A stretch of 64,000 nt of DNA, taken from the NCBI GenBank assembly GCA_014529385.2, contig CM043942.1, forward strand, positions 28,327,469 through 28,391,468, given 5' to 3'. The stretch is from Adiantum capillus-veneris. Lineage: Eukaryota; Streptophyta; Polypodiopsida; Polypodiales; Pteridaceae. Below are positions 34,008-45,596 of this stretch, piece after piece. Both the position numbers and the translations under genes were made by a program. The notes under the pieces were generated by a model that worked only from the letters and a program-made list of their open reading frames with translations, ran no database searches and had not been told where the DNA came from. How positions within the stretch are numbered: position 1 is the stretch's first letter; each line of letters opens with the position of its first letter.

Positions 34008-36368
34008 TCAAGATCTACGCAAAATAGGTGTCTTAGGCTCAGCCACAACCTGTGGTTTCACTCTATCCTGTCCTTGCTCCTTTTGAGCCCTGACATTTTG
34101 TCTTGCACGTGCAGGTCCATCTTCTTGGAAGACAACTCTTCTAATCTCCTCAACCCTCTCTGGTTTAGAATGATATTTGGCTTCATTAAAGTGAACATCA
34201 TTGCTGTGGATAACCTTTCTGGATTCGGGATCCCAAAGTCTGTACTCCATCTCACCAGAATTACCATAGCCTAGAAAGATGCACTTTCTACTCTTTGGTT
34301 CAAGTTTGTTCCTAAATTCCTTTGGAACATGAGTATATGCCTCACAGCCAAAGACTCTGAGATGCTTTTATGAGGGCATTTTGACTGACCATACCATCTC
34401 TTCCATTGAATCCTTCTGCAAAACCTTGCTAGGAGATCTATTTATAAGATGAACAGCTGTTGATACAGCTTCAGCCCAAAACCCATTTGGCAGTTGTGCA
34501 TTAGACAACATACTTCTGACCTTCTCTTGTATGGTCCTATTCATCCTTTCAGAAACATCATTTTGAGGAGGATTGTAAGGAGCAGTAAGTTCACGTTTTA
34601 TACCTTTTGACCCACAAAAGTCCTTAAAGGCCTTTGAAACATACTCTCCACCATTGTGAGTGCGTAAGCATTTAAGCTTCTTGCCACTCTGATTCTCCAC
34701 AAGTGTTACAAACTTTTTGAAAACACTAAACGATTCATCCTTGTGCTTGAGAAAGTAAACCCATAATTTCCTCGAGTAATCATCTATAAATGTCATAAAG
34801 TAAGAAGCTCCCCCTAGAGATAGGTTAGGCATAGGTCCACACAAATCACTATGAACAAGTGCCAACTATGTATCTCTTCTACTGCTTCTATGCTTATGTG
34901 GCTGCTGTGTTTGCTTACCATACAGACAATGTTCACAGAATTCAAAATCATTAAATGACAAGCCAGGAAAATAACCAGAACGAGACAAGATTTCCATTCC
35001 CTTCTTGGACATATGTCCTAACCGGCTATGCCACAAAGAAACGTTCGGCTGCTCGGTTACATTGCTTACATTTTTAGAGACATTTGATACATAAATCATG
35101 TAAAGTCCTCCAGACTTTACTCCATGTGCTACTGTCATAGAACCCTTGGATATCTTCCACATATTCTGTCCAAAAGTGGTGACGTAGCCAGCATCATCAA
35201 GTAAACCTGTGCTGATCAAGCTCTTTGTAATTGCGGGAACATGTCTCACATTCTTCAGCGTGAAAGAAGAGCCATTCTGAAACTTCAATTGAACATCTCC
35301 AACACTTAAGATCTCACATTTTTGCCCATTGCCTAGACGAACATGATCTTTAGTGGTCACATAAGAGGTAAACCACTCCTTGTTTGGAGACACATGAAGT
35401 GATGCCCCTGAGTTTATAATCCAGTCACTCAGTGCATTTCCATCAAATGCTGTAAGAAGAGCTGAGTCCATTGTATTTTTCAAGAAGTAGATATCTCCTG
35501 ACACTAGACTGTCATCCTCTGCAACAGTGTTTGTCACATTTATTTCTTGAATCTTCACTGAGGACTTGTTCTTCTCACCATGGTCTTCTGCTTTCTCTTT
35601 GCCTTTTTTTGCTTTCCATTCTCTGCAGTCTCTTTTCATGTGACCCTTCTTGCCACAATGGTAGCATTCTATGTCACTCTTGCCTTTAGCATTGCGGGAC
35701 TTGCTACGAGACTGATCCCTCTTTCCACCTTTGTACTTTTCTTTGGTCCTTCCCCTGACAACTAAGGCTATTCCTTTGCCTTTGTTCATTGTCTTTCTGT
35801 TGGTTTCTTCAGTAAGCAGACTGCCTTCTACACTTGCTATGGTCAAACCATCTGGAGGTGCAGAATTACTCAAAGCTGTGTGAAAAGTGTCCCAACATTC
35901 CGGCAATGTGATCAACCGGAACATAGCTCTAACAGGTTCATCAAACTTGACACCTTGAGCTGACAACTAACTGTAGATGGTGTTGAATTCATTCAGATGA
36001 TTGGACATAGGTGTCCCTTCTTTCATCTTCAAGTCAACAAGCTTCTTAAGCGAGTATACCTGTGAAGCTGCACTCTGCTTCTCATAAAGATCACTCAACT
36101 TTGTCCATGTTTGATAAGCCGACATCTCGTCTGCTACATTGAAGTAAACGCTTTCTGCCAAAGTTAGCATAATGGTAGAAAGTGCCAATTCATCCATTTC
36201 GCTCCATTCATCTTCCTCCATATCTTGTGGTTTTATCCCCTTGAGCTTTATAGGTTTTATCTGCTTCTTTTGTACCAACACATGACAAATCTGCTTCTTC
36301 CACAATGGGAAATTGGTTCCATCCAGCTTCTTGATATTGTAAAGACCAGTGTCCTGTGATCCAGCCAT
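34008..36368 (-). pseudogene. Copia gag, protease and integrase (gag-pol 5-prime part)
   Basis: The frame starts at 36368 with MAGSQDTGLYNIKKLDGTNF, the usual copia gag start. Gag runs to about 35640 and ends in a zinc knuckle, CYHCGKKGHMKRDC. The protease site reads WIINSGAS, where the family has D-S-G-A, so the catalytic aspartate is asparagine. The pre-integrase zinc region has WHSRLGHMSKKGMEIL and CEHCLYGKQ. The integrase core shows FIDDYSRKLWVYFLK, then LRTHNGGEY, where the family has DNGGEY, so a catalytic aspartate is histidine. The E region is PPQNDVSERMNRT. In-frame stops lie at 35967, 34866, 34368 and 34008, with no frameshift until after 34008. The same-frame stops and lost catalytic residues show decay after insertion. 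Confidence 0.93.
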
Positions 36369-36830
36369 AGCTACGCTTCACAGTAGTTTACTATCCTGGT
36401 AAAAATTCGACAGAGTTTCTCCTGTAAACTGACCTCTGAACCAATATCAACCTGATGAACTAGTGGATGTCACCTACAGTCTGTGTGTACGTGCGCCCGT
36501 GTCGTATGTGATACGCCTCCAAGAACTGTAAGCCATCCTTCGTTGTGTAGATAGCCACAAATCAGCACTGTGGAAGTGCAGATATCCTCAGCACTTGCAG
36601 TCGTAGGCCGAAACCCCAAAATTGCAGAGTCGGATATGCACCCGTTGAGACCACGTAGTCGAAAATGGCATGCGGAGATCTTTGTCGAAGCCGAACGGTG
36701 GCCGAGATGGCCTCAGAATGAAATTGGGGCCGAGATGGAATTGGGGCCGTGTCTTCGCCTGTCGAATCTCACTCCAATCTAAGCAGGTGACTCTGGCTAC
36801 CTGTAAATGCTGCCCCGAGCCTCGATCTGA

Positions 36831-36842
36831 GCTTTGATACCA
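36831..36842 (-). promoter_or_regulatory. Copia primer-binding site (initiator tRNA-Met)
   Basis: TGGTATCAAAGC on the reverse strand lies two bases inside the 5-prime LTR. The consensus is TGGTATCAGAGC. Confidence 0.9.
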
Positions 36843-36844
36843 GT

Positions 36845-37036
36845 TGAAGGAGTACGAGCGGAAGTGCGACGCGAGAGAGAGTGCGAGAAGAAGAGCATGA
36901 CGATATGGTGAACTCACTCTACTGTAATGTGTAGAGCATAGTGAGTTCTTATTGGGTTTTTACAAAAGAATATGTGTACATACCTGGCGGCCCGCCCACT
37001 TACCTGGGCGACCACATTGGGCTTTATACCCCAATA
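36845..37036 (-). repeat. Copia 5-prime LTR
   Basis: It starts TGAAGGAGTACGAG and ends ATACCCCAATA on the forward strand. The terminal CA has mutated to TA. It is the partner of 32106-32297. Confidence 0.95.
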
Positions 37037-37041
37037 GATAA

Positions 37042-37225
37042 GAGGTATCTGCAAAGACTGGTATGCCCCCCCAAATACACCCACTGCTCCAGCGCAAATT
37101 GGGAACGATGCAAAACCCCGTCTTGTCCATGATATCCCATGAAGAACTGTCTCAAAGCTGCATGACTCCTAGTCCGCCATGACTAGACATCCGCAGGACA
37201 GCAATGTGCGGCTTATGCCGGAACA
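37042..37225 (-). repeat. Left LTR of gypsy element, part 3 (after the copia insertion)
   Basis: It resumes the gypsy LTR after the GATAA duplication and matches 45409-45591 to the end (left copy GGAACA, right copy ATAGCA). About 24 differences over 184 bp. Confidence 0.88.
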
Positions 37226-37625
37226 CCTGGCATGCACGGTGGATTGCACAAGCCCACAGCTTTAGCCTCTTTGTGTCGAAGGCTCCTGTTGTTTCTCCTC
37301 TTCCCGCTCTGGTGACGAGGAAATATCAATGTAGCCAAATCCCCAAAACTCTTGCCGATGGGCTCTATAAACCTCCGCAAACAGCTATGGATCTATCTTA
37401 GGCTACTCCGGCCAAGGATCCTTTGGAATGAATTGCGTTGGCAAGGAAATATACTGAGGGGCCTGTGGTAAAGGGGCAAGAGGTGTATGAATAGGGTAAT
37501 ATCGATCCAGATATCTGTTTAGAGCAGGCCAAAAAGGTGGACATGGTGAGAGATTGACTGAAAAAGAATGAGCAGTTTCTCCGCCCAAAAACAGACTCTA
37601 CGTTGATCCCTACGAAGATGACAAA

Positions 37626-39296
37626 TCACTCACTGCAAATGAGAGACATGAGCATGGGCCTCAGCACATTCTTTTGTAGCTTTCTCCCCTGAGAAATATC
37701 AAAACCCTCTTGGACAATGTTTTTACCCATGTCATTAGTCGGCGGCTCAGGCTGGCTCACCACAACTTGTTGAATTGGTTGTTGTGTTAGCGCGCCATCA
37801 GATAGCCTTGACCTCCAACTCTGGATTTGATCTTCCAAAAAATTGTGTAGATCCTATTGCATTTCCACTGCTAAGGCATCAAGATCATTCATATTGATTA
37901 TCACATCACTAGGATGTGATGCTAAATAAGTGGCCAAGCTATTCTGTGTGCACAATCGAACAAATTCATCTTGAACAGAAGCGACAAACATAGAGTTGGT
38001 CCCCCTCAGAGCCTGTATTTCCTCAGCCGACTGCCAGGCTGTACTATCCAATGTTGCGTTTTGACTTGTCAGCTCTGCATTGCGAGCCTGCAAGGCAGCC
38101 ACTTATGTTTCAAGCTTGGTAATGCATGCCTCAGTTGCTGGAGCTGGCCAAACCAAATGCAGGGACTCTGCAATGCGCTACAAAAATGCTTTGCACACCT
38201 GGAGCTGATCTGAGGGATTTGCGGCACTTGTCTCCCAGGGTAGATCTGCTGTAATAGTTTCCCATACCATGGCAGCTGCTATATTGACACCATGATTTTT
38301 TGGTTGCGAGAAAGTGTCCGCACCCACAGAGCCAGTTCCAATCTGGGTGGAAGTTGAACCCCGCTCCTGCATTCTTCACTGCCTATGTGCAGCTGCAAAA
38401 TTCTCCGGCATTCTTCACCGCCTGTGTGCAACTGCAAAATCCTCGCAAGCAGGAGGTGGTGTGGAAAGCAAGACTTCCTCCCGTCCTCGCTTTTGGCTTG
38501 ATGTCCTTGTAGCGGCCATCTCTTGTGGACCAGAGGCTACCACTGCAGTTGAAGTACCTGACACATCCAATATTCGAGCAAGTGTTTGAAACACCAACAG
38601 AAACTGCAGAACTCTCAGTCTGTGCCAACTACATAGTATCGCGTGCGAGAAATCGATCATCCTCAAAGTGAAACAGAGGGCGAAGGGCAAGAGGAAAACC
38701 TTCCCGCAAGGGAAACACCAGAGTACGAAGTTTCTCGACCTTGGTACTCGTTGGGGTACTGCGCCCCATCTGCCCCACCACTCTTTGACATTCTGCTACC
38801 AATCGTTCTCGGACGATCGCTACCCAAGCCACTGGCCCAAAGTTGGCTGAATGCAATACATTACGCGCTTTAGCAGAAATTGTGCAGGTTTTGGCTTGCA
38901 ACCAAATTGCCTCCAAGAACTAGCGACATGCATCTCTTATCGTTGCATCAGTGAGCCTTGATAACTTATATTCACCCCTCACTTTCAAGCCGAGCTCCAG
39001 CTCTACCTCTGTAGCAGGAATAACGTGTGATGCTTGCACAACACCATCGTTTGGCAGGCAATAGCATCTTGAAATTCTTTCGGCCGTCAACTAAATCTAC
39101 TGATTGTTAACCTGCACCATATCACCAATAGCTAATTGCTCAATCAATGTCGTGGCCTACCGGTGAACATGAATACCTTGCCAATTGAGGTTGGCGAAGA
39201 CGCGTAGGTGCAAATCCTATAACCAAGCGTCCACCCTTCTGAGAGCCAGCTGCTGCACAGGAGTAAATGGAATACCCTATAACAAGGAGGCTGTCA
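37626..39296 (-). pseudogene. Additional ORF downstream of pol in the gypsy element
   Basis: In the sense orientation, 3-prime of integrase, a long frame begins near 39296 with MTASLL, then GIPFTPVQQLALRRVDAWL, LTAERISRCYCLPNDGVV and ELGLKVRGEYKLSRLTDA. It continues at 38916-38629 (EAIWLQAKTCTISAKARNVL) and, after indels, at 38370-37626. The last part has an alanine- and glutamine-rich probable coiled coil (AALQARNAELTSQNATLDST) and PIQQVVVSQPEPP. About ten internal stops are nearly all TAG, and indels are needed around 38.6-38.4 kb. About 550 residues when intact. I do not recognise a family. No signal peptide or membrane helix is evident, so an envelope role is not supported. Extra sense ORFs in this position are known in some plant gypsy lineages. 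Confidence 0.55.
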
Positions 39297-39451
39297 TGGT
39301 GGAGAAGGTGCAACGAAGGACAGAAGAACGCTGTAGCGCAACCTTGTGAAATTCCTACAAATAACGCTAGAAAAGTATAAGGTATCTACTGCATGCATGA
39401 AATCACTCACAAAGAGTTCTCAAAATAGGGCGTGCCATGGTGTCGCAATCA

Positions 39452-42400
39452 TCATAAATCGTTTTCCGCTTTCTGAGGTGCTTTAGGGTGGTCCAGCCGT
39501 TTCTTCCGCCCGGATTGCAGATCTTGCAGCACCACAAAACTGCACAACTGCCCTTCATCTAATTCCTGCAAAACATCCAAATGATAAACATTGGAATCTT
39601 CCAGAAGAAGCCTATCCGCAATAAACATCCGCAAACTCAGCACCACATGCTCCACTGGGGTAATTTCCTCCATTCCAAATGCCAATTTGAAAGGAGTTAG
39701 TCATGTTGCCACTTTATATGTTGTACGAAAGGCCCATAATGCGGAAGGAAGTTTGACATCCCAATCTGTTCTATGCATATTTACTAGCTTTGTCAAGATG
39801 TGAACCAATTTCTAATTAGTTGATTCAGCCTGCCCATTCGCCTCAGGGTAATATGGAGAAGATTTTATGTGTAACACAAAGAAAAATCGTAACATTCTCT
39901 CCATCACCTTATTTAAGAAATGGCTACCCCGATCACTAACCAACTCAATAGGACAACCATATCTGAAAAAATCATCTTTATATAAGCACCCACCAGCAAC
40001 AGAGAACGTTGTATTATCTTTCAAAGGCCATGCTTCCACCCATTTAGTCTCATAATCCGTGGCCGTCAAAATATACCGATTACCAGTGTTAGCTGCTACT
40101 ACTTTAAAAGGCCCAATAAAATCCAATCCCCATTTCTAAAAAGGCTCCAAGGGTAATACTGGCTGTAAAGGCATTTTGAACATTTTAGTATGATGTCCCA
40201 ACCGCTGACACACATCAAAATGTTGTACGAAGCCCCTCGCACCTTGAAACAATGTTGGCCACCATAATCCAGATTGTAGCACTTTCCTTGCCGTGATAAA
40301 AGTTGCAAAGTGCCCCCCTGCAATGCCGGAATAGACCTCCTCTAGAACAGATCCTTGTTCGTGTGGTAGGACACATCTTAGCAACACATTTGCAACCGTA
40401 CAATACTATAGCTTCCCCATGACAATCTCAAAATTGCAGCTTTTAATAGCCATTGGCGCCGTTGATCTATGGACAAGAATGAAAGCATTTCTCCACTGTC
40501 GAGAAAATGGAAAATCTCCTCATACTAGGTCTATGGAATGCTAGTGATCATCCAAGGTGGTTGCATTACTGTAAGGTCATCCGTAACTGTTCCTTTCAAA
40601 AAGAGAGACGCATCCGGAAACTCATCAGCCACCCCCTGTCGCGGCTTCCTAGAATCTAGCCTATATAGGTAATCAACAACTGCATGTTGGGCTCCTCGAC
40701 GATGTATTATCTCAAAATCAAATTCTTGTAACAAGAGCACCCAACGAGCCAATCTTCCTGTCAAATTTTGTTGGCGCACCAAGTATAAAAGAGCCAAATG
40801 ATCCACATGAAAAAAAACCGCCGGCCCAACAGATAATGACGGAACTTTTTCATCGAGTAAATCACCCCTAAAAATTCTCTCTCTATCATTGAATAATTTT
40901 TTTCTGCGGATGATAATCTTCTACCGGCATAATAGACAGGTTGAAACCACCCTTGAGTTTGTTCCTGCATCAGTACACTGCCAATAGCCATGTCAGAAGC
41001 ATCCACAAAAACATGAAAATCCTGACCCCAATTTGGAGAGATCATGATCGGAGCTTTGGATAGCTGAATTTTTAATCTCTCGAAGGCCAGATCACATTTC
41101 TGTGTCCATTCAAAAACTTTGGCATGTGCTGCCTGATTAATAGGGATTGCCAAATGCGCGACAAACCTCAAATGCCTCCCATGCCAACGAGCTTGGCCCA
41201 GAAATATTGCACACTGCTTTGAATTCATTGGCGGAGATGCTTCCATAATTGTGGCTATTTTATCCAGATCCACTGAAATGCCTTCCTCAGAAATCACATG
41301 ACCCAATAATATCCCATTTCGCACTATGAATGCACATTCTAGAGAATTTAAACTAAATTTCACCTCTCCATATTTCATAAAACATAATCACAATTGCTTC
41401 AAATGCTCTAATTGCGCTCCAAAGACACTGAGATCATCTAGAAAGATTCGCATAAAATCTGTCAAATAGGGACCAAAAATTTGAAACATATCCCTTTGAA
41501 AAGTTGAGGGGGCATTCCGTAATCTAAACCACATTACTGTGCATGCGAAAACACCCCATGTTGTACTAAAAGTTGTTTTAGCCTGATCACCTACAGCCAT
41601 CTGGATCTGGTTATATCCACTGAACCCATCCAGAAAAGAATACATTTTTTACCCTGCTATATCATCCAAAATAAAATCCAGAAATGAAAGAGGAAAAGGA
41701 TCTAAACAGTAGCTACATTCAGCTTCCTATAATCCACACAAATGCGAATTTGCTTGTTTTTCTTTGGTACCACCACAATAGGAGAAATCCATTCAAGATT
41801 TTCAATAGGGAAAATAAAACCCACCTGCAAAACAAACAACCAATTCTCACCTTGACTTGCTTCGCTACATTCGGATTCATCCTATATGAATGCTGCTTCA
41901 CTGGAACTGCATCTAGTTTTAAATGAATCATATGCTGATAAAACTTTGGATCCAATCTTTTCATGTCAACATACTCCCATGCAAAAACATCCTTGAATTC
42001 TATCAACAAATTAATCAAGTCTGTCGAAAACTTTCCTCAAGCTGTTTATTAATATGAATGGGCTGAGACTCCGCTTGATCTCCTAGAAAAAACGTCTCCA
42101 GTTCATCTTCCTTTTTCCTTGTTATTTTACTCATCTGTGCTTCAAATGCACATTCTTGCCTAATAGCTTCCTCGAATGATTCGGGAATAGACAAAACTTT
42201 TTCTTGCCCCCTGGCTCTGCTATTCCTGGGACCCCTAAGTATTTTCCCTTCGCAACCATGGAAACATCTGCAAGATAAAGAGAAACTAAATCCGGGCTAG
42301 CCTTCAGGAATTGCTCCTCTTCATCCTCTTCTAATCCTTCTACCATATTCATTGTCTCCGCTATCACAAGCTATGCTGCCCTAGTTGTCTGCATGTTTCC

Positions 42401-42654
42401 AACATCACCCGAACTTTCCTGTGACCCTTTTGATTTGTAAGCATATTTGCCTCCCAATTATACTTTACCCTAGCTTGACGTAACCATGGTCTCCCCAAAA
42501 TAATATGATAATCCTGGTTGCGATCCTCAATATTTAAGACTACTAAACAGCAAAAGAGAAGCCAACTACATCCAGCACAATGCCTCGAAGTAATCCTACT
42601 AGCTGTACTCTTCTCTAATCCGCCATGCGAACTACAAAGGGTGAAGGTTCCCAA
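39452..42654 (-). pseudogene. Ty3/gypsy pol (protease C-terminus, RT, RNase H, integrase)
   Basis: In order: YHIILGRPWLRQARVKYNW (protease end, near 42.5 kb); RT start FAWEYVDMKRLDPKFYQHMI (about 41.98 kb); a frame change near 41.85 kb before a region that reads like SPIVVVPKKNKQIRICVDYR; RT core YSFLDGFSGYNQIQMAV and the catalytic region IFLDDLSVFG (41645-41388); RT thumb GHVISEEGISVDLDKI; and RNase H VFVDASDMAIGSVLMQEQ, YYAGRRLSSAEKNYSMIERE (41378-40761). After a further frameshift comes an RNase H tail with WVLLLQEFDFEIIHRRGAQH. Integrase follows with an H2C2-like region (40387-40140) and the core DFIGPFKV, TDYETKWVEAWPL, LVSDRGSHFLN, YYPEANGQAE (40126-39812). 39685-39452 is post-integrase. 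Several TAG stops and at least three frameshifts are present. Catalytic D, D and E residues of integrase are visible. Confidence 0.9.
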
Positions 42655-45135
42655 TCAACAAGGCCACAAACCGCTTGAGTAATAATATTCACTCCCGTAC
42701 CTCCATCTAATAGCACTTTGTTGATGTATGTGCCATGATATCTTACTGAAAGCTCTCGAATGCAAGTATCCATAATCCCAGTTGCCGACAACGGGACTGA
42801 ATCATCCTGCTCACCCTCAACTACCGCAATATCAACTTCCATCTCATTTGTTGCTTTGAACTTCTGACTTAGCAAAGCGTTATGAAAATTCAAAACCAAT
42901 TTCAATAACGATCCCAATCGTACTTGTAATGATGATTCTAGAAACTCTTTCCAAACCGAATCCCAATCGTCTTCCATAGTATCTACCTTGTTTCGGACTT
43001 TCCCCTCTTTTCTTTTGGGAGAGGAGGTCAATGGTCCTGATGATTGCAATGGTGGTACTAAATGTGGCATCGAAGTTACAGTCTTTTGACGTACATTTTC
43101 TTGGGTTTCCCAATCCAGAAGCTTAACTTCGGCTGTTGGTACCACATTTTTACCAGAACAAGTAATCAATGAAACCACCAGGTCTGATTCCTCCAGCCCC
43201 TCAATCTGAACCATAGCCACACTCGCATGCTCTCCAGAAGTACGTTCTTGTTTTTTCCGATCATACTCCATAACCTCTGAACACTTGGACCGCCAATGCC
43301 CATCTCCCAAATAGAAAAGGTAGGTCTTGGGTCAATTAGGATCTCGGTCACATCTTTCATCAGCACAACCCCCTCGTTGACCCCGTCCACCGGCTTGTCC
43401 TTGAAAGGGCGCCTGGATGTATGAGCATTAGGCATCACCACTATAGGCTCTTGTCCATGCCCTGAGTGTTGTGACTGCCATGTAGAAGAATCCCGACTCC
43501 TAAATGTGGCATCGAAGTTACAGTCTTTTGACGTACATTTTCTTGGGTTTCCCAATCCGAAAGCTTAACTTCGGCTGTCGGTACCACATTTTTACCAGAA
43601 CAAGTAATCATTGAAACCACCAGGTCTGATTCCTCCAGCCCCTCAATCTGAACCATAGCCACACTCGCATGCTCTCCAGAAGTACGTTCTTGTTTTTTCC
43701 GATCATACTCCATAACCTCTGAACACTTGGACCGCCAATGCCCATCTCCCAAATAGAAAAGGTAGGTCTTGGGTCGATTAGGATCTCGATCACATCTTTC
43801 ATCAGCACGACCCCCTCCTTGACCCCGTCCACCGGCTTGTCCTTGAAAGGGCGCCTGGATGTATGAGCGTTAGGCATCACCACTGTAGGCTCTTGTCCAT
43901 GCCCTGACTATTGTGACTGCCATGTAGAAGAATCCCGACTCCTACGACCACGACCAATGTAATAACATTCCACTGTATTATGAGTGTTGGATGTGAAAAT
44001 CGCACACCATTTCTGATACATTGCACACTCTTGAGTGGCATGTCCTGGATTTCGGCACTGAGTACACCACAGTTCCTTCAGACTTTTAACCACCACAGAA
44101 GATTCCGTCAAGCCGGATGGAACACCTTTCTCTTGATGCTCGAATTTTTTTTGAGGTGCTTCCTTCGATTCTTTCACCGAACCACTGCCTGAATCTGAGG
44201 ATTCTGAGTCTACAGTCTCCGAGTTCGAACTATCACTACCACTTCCCTGAGATCTACGATGAGATTTCTTATGATCCTTTTTAAAATTTTCTTTGGTGAT
44301 TTCATATCCTCTAAAGCCTCTCCTGCTACAATAGCCCTTGCAATCACATTATCCAGTCGAGTGGTTACCTTATCTACTGTTGCCATAGTAGTCGTGAGAT
44401 CCTTATTGAGTCCTTGGAGAAAATAATCATTTAACACCTTGGCTTTTGGACGTTGTGCCTGAGGTACCCACTGCAAAAGCATCTGAAACTTTGCAGCATA
44501 ATCCTCCATTGGCAAACGACTTTTGACGTAGGCTCTGAAGCTTTTCCAAATGTTGAGGAACTGTCTTTTCCGTTCTAAATCGTCTCGCAAGAACGCTCTG
44601 GACCCTTCAACATACGTCTGAAAGTGATTGTCAGGATACTCTGGTAGCCATTTTGCAGCTTTCCCTGAAAGTGTGGATTCAAACACCGATTGTTGATGGA
44701 GAGGAACCACAATTCAAGGATGATTCAATCCATACACTTTATTAAATTGTCACAAATGTGCATCAGGGTCTTCCTTTGAAAGACCTCAGAAGCGGCTATA
44801 CTTAATCCAACCACCCGCCCCACTGGCTGTGCCATGCTTCCTTGCCCAACTATACCCCCTCCTCAAAAAAGCTATTGAACAATAGGAGGCGGGGACGATG
44901 GCAGTGAAACACCGAGACTGCTTACTGGAGTCGGTGGCGGAGCAACATGAGTGGGTGAGGAAGAGCGCACGACAGGAGGACATGACTCACTATGTGGAAT
45001 ACGCCGAGCACGCCGAATACGCCTATCACGCACCGCGCTTGGCGACGGAGACACATGTTCCTCAGCCTGCGGTGTAAAAAAAATGAATTCATCCGAACGG
45101 CCTCGCCTCAGACGTCTCCCCAAAATTAGAACCAC
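42615..45135 (-). pseudogene. Ty3/gypsy gag and protease region
   Basis: The N-terminal leader-like segment at 45135-44872 is Arg/Ser/Pro-rich. The gag core at 44710-44210 has VFESTLSGKAAKWLPEY, NIWKSFRAYVKSRLPMEDYA and VLNDYFLQGLNKDLTTTMAT. A zinc knuckle of CX2CX4HX4C form, CTQCRNPGHATQEC, lies near 44.06 kb. A second GDGHWRSKC motif is present twice because of a 442-bp tandem duplication. The protease site VLLDGGTGVNII lies near 42.69 kb, with the DGG variant typical of some plant gypsy elements. The duplication is not a multiple of three, so it breaks the frame between gag and protease. Stops also occur in the gag leader. Confidence 0.85.
43059..43942 (-). repeat. 442-bp tandem duplication inside gypsy gag
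   Basis: TAAATGTGGCATCGAAG begins both copies (43059 and 43501). Both end CATGTAGAAGAATCCCGACT. The copies differ at only a few positions, so the duplication is younger than the element. 442 = 3 x 147 + 1, so the reading frame is shifted. Confidence 0.96.
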
Positions 45136-45192
45136 AGGGTCAGGAGGACCCTACGACCTAGTGCGCATGCATGTTCACAGCAGGTCGCCCAT

Positions 45193-45210
45193 CGTGCATC
45201 ATGGTCGCCA
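45193..45210 (-). promoter_or_regulatory. Gypsy primer-binding site
   Basis: TGGCGACCATGATGCACG on the reverse strand lies two bases inside the 5-prime LTR. TGGCG starts are usual in plant gypsy elements. The tRNA is not identified. Confidence 0.65.
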
Positions 45211-45212
45211 GA

Positions 45213-45591
45213 TGTAATGCCTAATGCTCTGCAATGGAGCAATAAGCACTATGGGAATGGATACCCTCATGCTGCCTTACATTATATAAACATTAAGGTA
45301 TATGAAGTCAGAATAGAAGACAACACACACAAACAGAACACCGTCATCTTCATTGATATGTAGCAGAACACAGAATTACATGAGAAGGATATATTGATTA
45401 CATGATAAGAGATATCTACAAAGAATGGTATGTCCCCCCAAATACACCTGCTGCTCCAGCGCAGATTGGGAACGGTGCAAAACCCTGTCCTGTCTCATTA
45501 TCCCATGAAGAACTGTCCCAAAGCCGCATGACTCGTAGTCCGCAATGACCAGATATCCGCAGGACCGCAATGTGTGGCTTATGCCATAGCA
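45213..45591 (-). repeat. Right (5-prime) LTR of gypsy element, uninterrupted
   Basis: 379 bp, TGTAATGCC...ATGCCATAGCA on the forward strand. It preserves both empty target sites: AGA at 45365-45367 for the CACTA insertion and GATAA at about 45404-45408 for the copia insertion. Confidence 0.95.
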
Positions 45592-45596
45592 AGAAA

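Larger units (their letters stand above)
32106..37036 (-). mobile_element. Ty1/copia LTR-retrotransposon, 4931 bp, inserted in the gypsy LTR
   Basis: Two 192-bp LTRs (32106-32297, 36845-37036) differ at 6 positions, about 97% identity. The 5-bp duplication GATAA flanks both sides (32101-32105, 37037-37041), and the empty site is in the right gypsy LTR. The primer site TGGTATCAAAGC (reverse strand, 36831-36842) is one mismatch from the initiator tRNA-Met site. The polypurine tract AAGTGGGAGGT (reverse strand) abuts the left LTR. Domain order is gag, protease, integrase, RT, RNase H, as in copia. Confidence 0.97.
22894..45591 (-). mobile_element. Ty3/gypsy LTR-retrotransposon carrying nested CACTA and copia insertions
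   Basis: The right LTR is 45213-45591. The left LTR is split into 22894-23048, 32065-32105 and 37042-37225 (155 + 41 + 184 = 380 bp against 379 bp). The 5-bp target duplication AGAAA flanks the whole. By hand count the LTRs are about 91% identical. The element reads right to left: primer site next to 45213, gag, protease, RT, RNase H, integrase and an additional ORF. No clear polypurine tract is visible next to 37225. Protein genes are broken throughout. Confidence 0.92.

Noticed and set aside
34008-45135. Reassignment of TAG to glutamine
   Set aside because: TGA and TAA lesions and frameshifts occur in the same elements, and plants use the standard code. Methylation-driven mutation explains the bias.
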